From NCBI RefSeq assembly GCF_004216895.1, contig NZ_SGXE01000003.1:203377-267376 (forward strand): 64,000 nucleotides of DNA, written 5' to 3'. This DNA comes from Aquimarina brevivitae (GTDB lineage Bacteria > Bacteroidota > Bacteroidia > Flavobacteriales > Flavobacteriaceae). How positions within the stretch are numbered: the first letter of the stretch is position 1; every line of letters starts with the position of its first letter. Both the position numbers and the translations under genes were made by a program. Positions 56,871-64,000 of the stretch are shown here, one piece after another. The notes below the pieces were generated by a model. It did not search any database. It was not told the DNA's origin and was given only the letters and a program-made list of their open reading frames with translations.

Positions 56871-58082
56871 GTGAGAACAATACTTCATTTAGATCTAGAT
56901 ACTTTTTACGTATCTGTAGAGCGGCTACTAAATACTAAGCTGCAACAAAAACCTTTGTTAGTTGGAGGCATTAGCGATCGTGGCGTAGTAGCAGCGTGTA
57001 GCTATGAAACACGTGCCTTTGGTATACACTCAGGCATGCCGATGAAGGTTGCTAAAGAACTCTGCCCCGAAGCAGTTGTCATTAAAGGTAATGCAGGCAC
57101 CTACAGTAAACACTCTGACCTGGTTACTGCTATTATCAAAGAAAACGTTCCTGTACTCGAAAAAGCAAGTATCGATGAATTTTATGCCGACCTAACCGGT
57201 ATGGACCGTTTTTTTGGATCCTACAAATACGCCTCAGAACTCCGCAAAAAAATCATACAAGAATCTGGTCTTCCTATCTCCTTTGGCTTTTCGCAAAACA
57301 AAGTAGTGTCTAAAGTGGCTACTAATGAGGCTAAACCAAATAATCAGATGAAAATAGACTTTGGAACAGAAAAACCTTTCCTAGCCCCACTATCCATTAA
57401 AAAAATCCCTATGGTTGGGGACAAAACATATCAAACATTACGCAATCTTGGAATACGACAAGTAAAAACCGTGCAAGAGATGCCTATAGAAGTAATGCAA
57501 GGCGTCTTAGGCTATAATGGGTTAACCATATGGAAACGAGCTAACGGAATCGACAACACGCCTGTAATCCCCTTTTCTGAGCGAAAATCCATATCAACAG
57601 AGCGGACTTTTGACAACGACACCATAGATGTGTATCGATTAAAAAGTATACTCACCGCTATGACCGAAAATTTATCGTATCAGCTAAGACGTGGTAACAA
57701 ATTAACCGCCTGCATTGCCGTAAAAATACGATACTCGGATTTCAATACTTACACCAAGCAATTAAAAATCCCGTACACCAGTGCAGACCATATCTTACTC
57801 CCTAAAGTACAAGATCTATTTGACCGATTGTATCAAAAAAGATTGTTAGTACGCCTCATAGGAGTGCGTTTTAGCCACCTTGTAGCCGGTAATTATCAAA
57901 TAAACCTATTTGATGACGACGAAAAGCAATTAAACCTATATACCGCTATGGACAACATAAGAGAACGATATGGCGACCGCAGTATCATCAGAGCAGCATC
58001 TATGGGCGCTAAAACTATAGGCAGAATGCAAAACCCATTCAACGGTAAACCTCCTGTGGTTTTAGCACATAGAAAACAATAA
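56871..58082 (+). CDS. dinB: DNA polymerase IV (Y-family translesion polymerase)
   Basis: The 403-residue polymerase has the catalytic acids D8 in LHLDLDTFYVSVE and D102/E103 in ASIDEFYADLTG, followed by RKKIIQESGLPISFGFSQNK, the little-finger region and a late NLFDDDEKQLNLY, in which QLNLY resembles a beta-clamp-binding motif. It copies past damaged bases, at the cost of errors. The start is GTG at 56871, giving MRTILHLDLD. The dnaE gene follows on the same strand after 133 bases, the normal DinB-DnaE mutagenesis pair. Confidence 0.94.
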   Translation: MRTILHLDLDTFYVSVERLLNTKLQQKPLLVGGISDRGVVAACSYETRAFGIHSGMPMKVAKELCPEAVVIKGNAGTYSKHSDLVTAIIKENVPVLEKASIDEFYADLTGMDRFFGSYKYASELRKKIIQESGLPISFGFSQNKVVSKVATNEAKPNNQMKIDFGTEKPFLAPLSIKKIPMVGDKTYQTLRNLGIRQVKTVQEMPIEVMQGVLGYNGLTIWKRANGIDNTPVIPFSERKSISTERTFDNDTIDVYRLKSILTAMTENLSYQLRRGNKLTACIAVKIRYSDFNTYTKQLKIPYTSADHILLPKVQDLFDRLYQKRLLVRLIGVRFSHLVAGNYQINLFDDDEKQLNLYTAMDNIRERYGDRSIIRAASMGAKTIGRMQNPFNGKPPVVLAHRKQ

Positions 58083-58087
58083 TAAAA

Positions 58088-58160
58088 ATCAGGGCATCCG
58101 GGCGGGCTATCCACTATATCTTTTTTACCAGTAAAAAAGGATGCCGTTACTATCCCTGAT
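58088..58160. repeat. Palindromic intergenic element between dinB and dnaE
   Basis: The outer arms ATCAGGG (58088-58094) and CCCTGAT (58154-58160) pair, CTTTTTTAC and GTAAAAAAG (58120-58139) form an inner hairpin, and GGCATCC with GGATGCC (58093-58099, 58139-58145) offers an alternative pairing. The string GGGCTATCCACTATATC near the centre recalls interspersed elements I associate with other flavobacterial genomes. Only one copy lies in this window, so that it is a dispersed repeat is inference. Confidence 0.4.
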
Positions 58161-58215
58161 GCAAAATGATAATACGATAGTGATCAACGAAATTCAAAAA
58201 AAAGAATAGCAATTC

Positions 58216-61200
58216 ATGTACCTTAACTGCCACACCTATTATAGTCTGCGCTACGGCACCTTTTCTGAAGTTACGCTACTTGAGTTAGCGCTTCAAAATA
58301 ATATTAAAACCATAGCACTAACAGATATCAATAACACCTCTGCTTGCCTCAATTTTGTTAGAAAAACCAAAGAATTCAACGTAAAACCAATAGTCGGGAT
58401 TGATTTTAGAAACAATCATCAACCATGCTATGTGGGATTAGCTAAAAACAATGAAGGCTACCGAGAATTAAACGAGTTACTCGCTAAACATTTACACAAT
58501 AAAAAAGAGTTTCCCGCTATAGCTCCTCCACTAAAAAATAGTATTATCATTTATCCTTTTGAACAAGTTATTGCTACCCAAAAAACTAATTTCTATGACC
58601 ACGAATTCATAGGAGTGTCCATAAAAAACATTCCAAACCTAAGAGTTTCTAAGCTATTACAATACAAACACAAACTCGTTATATTACAACCCGTAACCTT
58701 TAGAAACAAAAAGGATTTTAACGCACACCGCCTGCTACGCGCTATTGACAATAACACATTGCTCAGTAAACTAGCTAAAGAACAACAGGCATGCCCTTCA
58801 GAGCAAATGATTCCATACGATGAGTTGTTACTTCATTTCTCTGATTTTGAATATATCATTACCAATACCAAAAAAATCTTAGACCAATGTACTATTGATT
58901 TTGACTTTTCAAAAAACAAACCTTCACTAAACCAACAAACATTTACTGGTAATCGAAATAAAGATCAGCAGCTACTAAAAAAACTATGTTACCAAGGACT
59001 AACCTACCGGTATAAAACACCAAATACACAAGTGTACGAACGTTTAGAAAAAGAGCTGAAGTTAATTATAACAATGAACTTTGTATCCTACTTCTTGATC
59101 AATTGGCATATCATCAACTATGCACAAAAAAAAGGCTACTACTATGTAGGTCGTGGTAGTGGAGCTAATAGTATTGTAGCCTACATACTTAGGATTACTG
59201 ATGTTGATCCCATAGAGCTAGACTTATATTTTGAGCGTTTCATTAACACCCATCGTACAAGTCCACCTGATTTTGACATTGATTTTTCCTGGAAAGATCG
59301 CCAGGATATAACACAATTTATCTTTTCAGAGTTTAAGCACGTAGCCCTAATGGGGGCTTATGTAACTTTTCATTATAAAGGAGCTGTACGCGAAATCGGA
59401 AAAGTCTTTGGGTTACCAAAGTTTGAAATTGATAAACTCAGTGAAGGCAACTATAACTATCAAACGCTAGATCATATGCACAAGCTGGTGATTTTGTATA
59501 GCGAACTCATACAAGGAATGCCCAATTATATTAGTGTACACTCCAGTGGTATCCTAATAAGCGAAAAAAGCTTACACTACTACGCTGCTACTGATCTACC
59601 GCCAAAAGGGTTTCCTACCGTGCAATTTGATATGATTATCGCAGAAGACGTTGGCCTGTATAAGTTTGACATCTTAGGGCAGCGAGGCTTAGCAAAAATT
59701 AAAGATGCTATAAGCATTATAAAATACAATCAACCCGCAAAAGCCAATTTTGATATTCATCAAATAGAAAAGCTCAAAAAAGATACTCGTATCAATACAC
59801 TGATCAAAGAAGCTAAATGCTTAGCATGTTTTTATGTAGAATCGCCTGCAATGCGCATGCTGCTTAGTAAGCTCAAAACAGACAACTACTTAGGATTAGT
59901 TGCTGCGAGCTCAATCATTAGACCCGGAGTAGCAAAAAGCGGGATGATGCGCGAATATATTTTGAGAGAACACGATCCCAAACGCAAAAAAAACTCACAC
60001 CCTATAATGCTAAAACTAATGAACGAAACTCACGGCATTATGGTGTATCAAGAAGATGTTATAAAAGTCGCTCACGTATTTGCCAAACTGAGTTTGGATG
60101 AAGCTGATGTACTACGACGTGGAATGAGTGGTAAGTTTAGATCCCGAAAAGAATTTAAAGACGTTAAAAATAAATTTATCAATAATTGCCGCAAGGAAGG
60201 CTATCAAGAAACACTGATTTTTGAAATTTGGAATCAAGTTGCCAGTTTTGCTGGATATGCCTTTCCTAAAGGACATTCTGCATCCTATGCGGTAGAAAGT
60301 TATCAAAGCTTATTTCTTAAAGCCTATTTTCCATTAGAATACTTAGTAGCCACACTCAACAACGGTGGCGGTTTCTATAGACCAGAGGTGTATATACACG
60401 AAGCTCGCATGCTAGGAGCAACCGTACTGCCTCCTTGCATCAATACGAGTAACTATGAGCACAGTATCCAACAACGAACCATAACTCTAGGCTTCTCAAT
60501 TCTTAGAAACTTAGATCACAACACTGCAGAGCTCATTCTCCAAGAACGTGCTACTCATGGCTGTTTTACATCACTAGATGACTTTATGGATAGAGTGGCT
60601 ATAGGCATAGAGCAATTGAGCATCCTGGTAAAGATTGATGCCTTTCGCTTCACAAAAAAAAATAAACACGAGTTGCTGTGGAAAGCGCATTTTAAAATAA
60701 ACAAAACCTCAGATCACGGAATCATACAACCCCGGCTATTTGCACCAAAAACCATCTCTTATAAACTTCCAGAGCTTACCATACCCACAACAGAAACCGC
60801 TTTTGAGCAGATTGAAGCTTTTGGTTTTCCACTTTGTGGTTACTTTGAAATTTTAGCTACACAACCTGTTAATAACCACCGTGCGTCGCAACTAAACGAT
60901 TATTTAAATAAAAAAATAGACATCTACGGCTACCTAATTGCTGCAAAAAACACAAGTACTACTACCGGCAAACGAATGGCTTTTGCTACATTCTTGGATC
61001 AATACGGCGCTGTTTTTGACACTGTATTGTTTCCGCCTATTCAAGCGAAATATCCCCTGAGGGGAAGAGGAATATATCGAATTTATGGCACCGTTGTAAA
61101 AGAGTTTGGTTTTATGAGTATTGAAGTGCTAAAAATCGCTAAACAGGATTACATACCAGATCCTCGCTATGCAGATACACTTCCTACCGAAACGAATTAA
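58216..61200 (+). CDS. dnaE2: DNA polymerase III alpha subunit, short error-prone type
   Basis: A 994-residue C-family polymerase, shorter than the replicative DnaE. GRGSGANSIVAYIL (312-325) and the active-site PPDFDIDFSWKDR (D352, D354, D356) are present, as is the finger region MVYQEDVIKVAHVFAKLSLD. At the N-terminus the PHP domain keeps NCHTYYSLRYG and ALTDINN but lacks metal-binding histidines usually found as HxH and TDH. It forms the damage-bypass pair with dinB. The family assignment is firm, the symbol is by analogy. Confidence 0.9.
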   Translation: MYLNCHTYYSLRYGTFSEVTLLELALQNNIKTIALTDINNTSACLNFVRKTKEFNVKPIVGIDFRNNHQPCYVGLAKNNEGYRELNELLAKHLHNKKEFPAIAPPLKNSIIIYPFEQVIATQKTNFYDHEFIGVSIKNIPNLRVSKLLQYKHKLVILQPVTFRNKKDFNAHRLLRAIDNNTLLSKLAKEQQACPSEQMIPYDELLLHFSDFEYIITNTKKILDQCTIDFDFSKNKPSLNQQTFTGNRNKDQQLLKKLCYQGLTYRYKTPNTQVYERLEKELKLIITMNFVSYFLINWHIINYAQKKGYYYVGRGSGANSIVAYILRITDVDPIELDLYFERFINTHRTSPPDFDIDFSWKDRQDITQFIFSEFKHVALMGAYVTFHYKGAVREIGKVFGLPKFEIDKLSEGNYNYQTLDHMHKLVILYSELIQGMPNYISVHSSGILISEKSLHYYAATDLPPKGFPTVQFDMIIAEDVGLYKFDILGQRGLAKIKDAISIIKYNQPAKANFDIHQIEKLKKDTRINTLIKEAKCLACFYVESPAMRMLLSKLKTDNYLGLVAASSIIRPGVAKSGMMREYILREHDPKRKKNSHPIMLKLMNETHGIMVYQEDVIKVAHVFAKLSLDEADVLRRGMSGKFRSRKEFKDVKNKFINNCRKEGYQETLIFEIWNQVASFAGYAFPKGHSASYAVESYQSLFLKAYFPLEYLVATLNNGGGFYRPEVYIHEARMLGATVLPPCINTSNYEHSIQQRTITLGFSILRNLDHNTAELILQERATHGCFTSLDDFMDRVAIGIEQLSILVKIDAFRFTKKNKHELLWKAHFKINKTSDHGIIQPRLFAPKTISYKLPELTIPTTETAFEQIEAFGFPLCGYFEILATQPVNNHRASQLNDYLNKKIDIYGYLIAAKNTSTTTGKRMAFATFLDQYGAVFDTVLFPPIQAKYPLRGRGIYRIYGTVVKEFGFMSIEVLKIAKQDYIPDPRYADTLPTETN

Positions 61201-61216
61201 AAAAACAAGTCCCTCT

Positions 61217-62350
61217 CTAATCTCTAAATAACAACTGCCATACTTTTTTATATTTAAATTTTATTTCAGTTGAAATAAGACCATTTAGCCATTGTATAAC
61301 CATCGGAAAAAAACTTAAAGCAATACAACTTACCCCAAGCAGCAAAATATGCACAGGTACTGCAATAAAAGTAGGATTAAGCATAACAGCAACTATCAAT
61401 AAAGCAGATAACGGAAATGAAAGTGCTAACAGATTAACCGCTAACCCAGACCTAAAGGTCTTTTCCTTACCTATTCGATCCTGTTCCACAAGCGATATAG
61501 AAGCAATATGTGCATAAGGCCAAAAACTACAAGCACTTAGCGAAAACGCTACTATCCAAACTGCCTCTTCGGCTACTGTAAATCCAGCTAATTGCACACA
61601 TAGCGCACAAAACAATAAAACCATCCCTGCCCTAGCCATTAAAATTGAAAATAGTTGAATCAACTGTTTCTTTTTAATCTTAACAGACAAACCTATAAAC
61701 ACCATAACAAGAGGAGTCATTAATAAACTTAACTTACGTAAAACCTCTTGTGCAATTGGCGGCAAGGTATCGAAAGAAAAACCAAAACTTAATAAGCCTA
61801 AAGCTATTAGTATTAAAATAGTTACTGGTTCAGATACCAGAGCGATAAGTAAACTTGTCAATTTATTGCGTGAGGCATCTACAGCCCCAGGATTATGTTT
61901 AAAATACCAACGTATAGCAATCCAATACATAATAATTAAAACAAAGACCTTATTACCTAGATCAGCCATAGCAGCCTTGGCTAAATAGTGCTTTCCTAAC
62001 AACTCTGCAATAAAAGGAAAACACGAAAGCCCGGGAGCTAGGGAAGGAATCATTAAACGTAATGTTCGATACGATGCTGTCCCCTTTTGTATGCCAAAAC
62101 ACGGAAATAATAAAGGAAAAACATAAAACAAAAAAACATTAATACCCAGTGCCAAAAACGGTAGTCCTAACAGTTCTTTATCCACCGTAACGCCCATTAA
62201 AGCAACAAAAATTGTAGCTGGTAAGGCTAAATTAAGGATAATTCTCTTAACACCTTGTTTTTCTGCTGAGGAGGTAAACTTGTATTTTAAAAGTAACCCT
62301 AAAAGAATAAATATGCCAAAGACTACAGTTTTTTGGATGGTAGACTCCAT
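61217..62350 (-). CDS. AEC-family permease (auxin efflux carrier-like)
   Basis: A 377-residue membrane protein with about ten helices, the form of the AEC family; blocks such as ILNLALPATIFVALMGV and LMIPSLAPGLSCFPFIAELLG carry the proline-rich helix breaks typical of it. AEC proteins move small carboxylates or amino-acid-like compounds. It begins just two bases after the aminotransferase stop and so is cotranscribed with it, suggesting it handles a substrate or product of that enzyme. Confidence 0.78.
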   Translation of the reverse strand: MESTIQKTVVFGIFILLGLLLKYKFTSSAEKQGVKRIILNLALPATIFVALMGVTVDKELLGLPFLALGINVFLFYVFPLLFPCFGIQKGTASYRTLRLMIPSLAPGLSCFPFIAELLGKHYLAKAAMADLGNKVFVLIIMYWIAIRWYFKHNPGAVDASRNKLTSLLIALVSEPVTILILIALGLLSFGFSFDTLPPIAQEVLRKLSLLMTPLVMVFIGLSVKIKKKQLIQLFSILMARAGMVLLFCALCVQLAGFTVAEEAVWIVAFSLSACSFWPYAHIASISLVEQDRIGKEKTFRSGLAVNLLALSFPLSALLIVAVMLNPTFIAVPVHILLLGVSCIALSFFPMVIQWLNGLISTEIKFKYKKVWQLLFRD

Positions 62351-62352
62351 AG

Positions 62353-63543
62353 TTACACTAAGATTTCGGAAATGGCCGAGGTAAAGACTTTCATTTCATC
62401 CATAGTTCCAATACTTACACGACACCAATTTTTATCCCAAAACTTAAAGGCTCTGACCACTATCTTACGTTTATAGATTTCCTCCAAAAAGGCATCTCCT
62501 TCCATCGGTATGGGGAAAATAATAAAGTTAGTTTGCGAAGGCATACATACTATCCCCAAATCTTTTAAGAATTCAGCAGTATAATTTCTTGCTGCTACAA
62601 GCTTTTGCTTGCAAGAAGATAAAAACACCTTGTCATCCATACTAGCGCTAGCTGCAGCAATTGATGGACCTGTAATTCCCATCCCTCCTCTGGTTATTTT
62701 TTTTATTTTTTCTAATAATGAAGTACTACCAGCGATGTATCCAATACGCAATCCTGCCATACCATGTATCTTAGAAAATGTACGAGACACAATAACGTTC
62801 TTACCCTCTGCTACTAAGGAAACCATACTATTCTCCATTCCCCCTTCGGTAAATTCTAAATACGCTTCATCAATAAAAACAGGTACTTTTTCAGATATTT
62901 TACTACAAAATTCTTTAAGTTTTTTGGTATCTGTTATTGTAGCGGTTGGATTATTAGGATTAGTGATATAGACTAATTTTGTATCCTTGTCTATCGCTGC
63001 CCCCATAGCATCAAGGTCGTGTTGATAATCTGGGGTCAGTGGAATTGATTTCCATTGTCCTCCTACTGCTTTGGCCACACTTACCATAGACATATAGCTT
63101 GGATCCGCACTGACAATATTACCCCCTTCTTGAAACAAAACCAGTGATGTCTTCTCTAATAAATCCGAAGATCCAGGACCCATCATTAATTGATCGCGTT
63201 GTACACCTTCTTTCTTGGCAATTTTACCAATAAGGTCATTTAATTGCATCCAAGAATAATGGTTTCCTTTAAATACAGCGGACTGAAAAGCATCCATTGC
63301 CTTTTTAGAAGGGCCATAAGGATTTTCATTCCAAACTAAACGTGCCTTCACTGTGTTTAAATCAGGGAACTCTGGTGGTGTAAATTCATCGAAATATGAA
63401 TTTTGAAATAAAAAACGCTGATTGTTCTGTTGTGCCTGTTTTACAACTTCTCCCCAAACGGATGTAGGAGCTAATGCTATCCCTCCCATAGCTAAAAGAC
63501 CATTTTGAAGCCATTGTCGACGATTAACAAGTTCTTTGCCCAT
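62353..63543 (-). CDS. Tat-exported pyridoxal-phosphate aminotransferase (HisC-like)
   Basis: The 396-residue protein begins MGKELVNRRQWLQNGLLAMG, a twin-arginine signal (R8-R9) followed by a hydrophobic stretch to about 30, which predicts export of the folded enzyme. The class I/II aminotransferase core has VWNENPYGPSKKAM, MGPGSSDLLEKTS, TNPNNPTAT, D225 in IDEAYLEF, and the PLP lysine K258 in SRTFSKIHGMAG. It resembles histidinol-phosphate aminotransferases. A periplasmic PLP enzyme next to a permease is unusual; its amino donor and acceptor are unknown. Confidence 0.85.
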   Translation of the reverse strand: MGKELVNRRQWLQNGLLAMGGIALAPTSVWGEVVKQAQQNNQRFLFQNSYFDEFTPPEFPDLNTVKARLVWNENPYGPSKKAMDAFQSAVFKGNHYSWMQLNDLIGKIAKKEGVQRDQLMMGPGSSDLLEKTSLVLFQEGGNIVSADPSYMSMVSVAKAVGGQWKSIPLTPDYQHDLDAMGAAIDKDTKLVYITNPNNPTATITDTKKLKEFCSKISEKVPVFIDEAYLEFTEGGMENSMVSLVAEGKNVIVSRTFSKIHGMAGLRIGYIAGSTSLLEKIKKITRGGMGITGPSIAAASASMDDKVFLSSCKQKLVAARNYTAEFLKDLGIVCMPSQTNFIIFPIPMEGDAFLEEIYKRKIVVRAFKFWDKNWCRVSIGTMDEMKVFTSAISEILV

Positions 63544-63711
63544 ATCAAATTGTGCTTATAATTTTGATAAGTAATTTAAGAATAACTACGGCAAAAAAGT
63601 AGGCTAAAAACCTAAAAAACAACGCTTTAATTTTAGCTATTCCTAATATCAAAGCCTTATTTTGTCAATTTGGTAATATGTGAAGAATTTTTAGTATCAA
63701 GAATATTTTAT

Positions 63712-63750
63712 ACAAACAAAAAACCCTTCACTGATTAGTGAAGGGTTTTC
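63712..63750 (-). terminator. rRNA operon terminator
   Basis: AAAACCCTTCACT (63720-63732) and AGTGAAGGGTTTT (63737-63749) form a perfect 13-base-pair stem with a GATT loop. On the minus strand it is followed by a T-run, three bases after the 5S gene. Confidence 0.9.
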
Positions 63751-63753
63751 AAA

Positions 63754-63860
63754 GGAAGGCGGCGACCTACTCTCCCACGATTGTAGTACCATTGGCGCTA
63801 ACGGGCTTAACTACTCTGTTCGGAATGGTAAGAGGTGAGCCCCGTCGCTATAACCACCTT
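63754..63860 (-). rRNA. rrf: 5S ribosomal RNA
   Basis: Read on the minus strand, the sequence begins AAGGTGGTTATAGCGACGGG, continues through the conserved CCGAACAGAGTAGTTAAGCCCG and ends GTAGGTCGCCGCCTTCC, with 5' and 3' ends pairing as helix I. Length is about 107 bases. It closes an rRNA operon that runs from the right-hand edge towards the left; the 23S gene lies beyond the window. Confidence 0.95.
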
Positions 63861-64000
63861 AAGTCGTTTGTTGCCAGTGTTTCGTTTATTGTTAATAGTA
63901 ACTACGAACTATAAACTACAAACTAACAACTAATAAGTTTGACATATTGATTTAGATATTGATACGAGTTGTAATAGATATTGAAGTTATGATCAAAAAA
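63861..64000 (-). other. Spacer between 23S and 5S rRNA
   Basis: The 140 bases to the window end are AT-rich and contain no tRNA. They belong to the transcribed spacer before the 5S gene. The 23S 3' end is not seen. Confidence 0.7.

Overview
The window comes from the chromosome of a low-GC member of the Bacteroidota, most likely a marine Flavobacteriaceae (Aquimarina-like). Three things point there. Promoters follow the TTG / TAnnTTTG pattern of this phylum and Shine-Dalgarno sequences are weak. Several families are Bacteroidota-specific (DUF4835, DUF6913, DUF6095, DUF4249, YbbR-CoaE, a TonB receptor with a carboxypeptidase-like N-domain). Gene neighbourhoods such as BamD-omega-CoaBC-DUF4835-RecN are typical of the group. 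No name-giving sequence (16S) is present, so the genus is inference.

Layout. 1-9110: a partial pcm gene, then a plus-strand run: Gfo/Idh oxidoreductase, four-helix-bundle (S23-like) protein, 3-hydroxybutyryl-CoA dehydrogenase, TlpA-like lipoprotein, DUF1015, YggS, exonuclease/GIY-YIG fusion, voltage-gated K+ channel and MiaA. 9132-20027: minus-strand blocks for a RprXY-like two-component system, CoaE, YbbR, a glycosyltransferase, FabI, RecN, DUF4835, CoaBC, RNA polymerase omega and BamD. 20113-31509: a long minus-strand run, GNAT-PrmC-LOG-LigA-three YhhN-like membrane proteins-SF1 helicase/nuclease-DUF6913-DapA-Kir channel. 31867-38507: plus strand, RibD, HAD phosphatase, DMT transporter, YigZ, DnaA, low-molecular-weight phosphatase and an RsmI-like methylase, with one thioesterase on minus. 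38547-41880: minus-strand cell-wall genes (lysozyme-like protein, MltG, GNAT, DapF). 42045-50177: plus strand, DegP/HtrA, a long GAPDH, a membrane coiled-coil protein, TrmD, L19 and monomeric isocitrate dehydrogenase. 50336-58082 continues on plus with a TonB receptor plus DUF4249 lipoprotein, MurQ, small proteins and DinB (one DinB-family DUF gene on minus). 58216-61200 is an error-prone-type DnaE paired with DinB. 61217-64000: minus strand, AEC permease, a Tat-exported aminotransferase and the 5S rRNA at the end of an rRNA operon.

Most of the window is housekeeping: envelope biogenesis (BamD, FabI, MltG, MurQ, DapA, DapF), coenzyme A and riboflavin synthesis, translation and tRNA modification (MiaA, TrmD, PrmC, L19), DNA repair and replication (LigA, RecN, DnaA, DinB-DnaE). 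There is no prophage, CRISPR array, insertion sequence or tRNA gene that I can see.

The most unusual part is the 843-base gap before isocitrate dehydrogenase (47112-47954). It carries an L19 terminator and then a string of nested inverted repeats (47472-47661) closed by an intrinsic terminator (47663-47704), which looks like an independent structured RNA. A fresh promoter-like box and a second structured stretch lead into the icd start. Other points worth a look: a palindromic operator wrapped round the dinB promoter, three tandem YhhN-like proteins with substituted acidic residues, a repeat-like element between dinB and dnaE, a Tat-exported aminotransferase beside a permease, and a K+ channel ending in a zinc ribbon.
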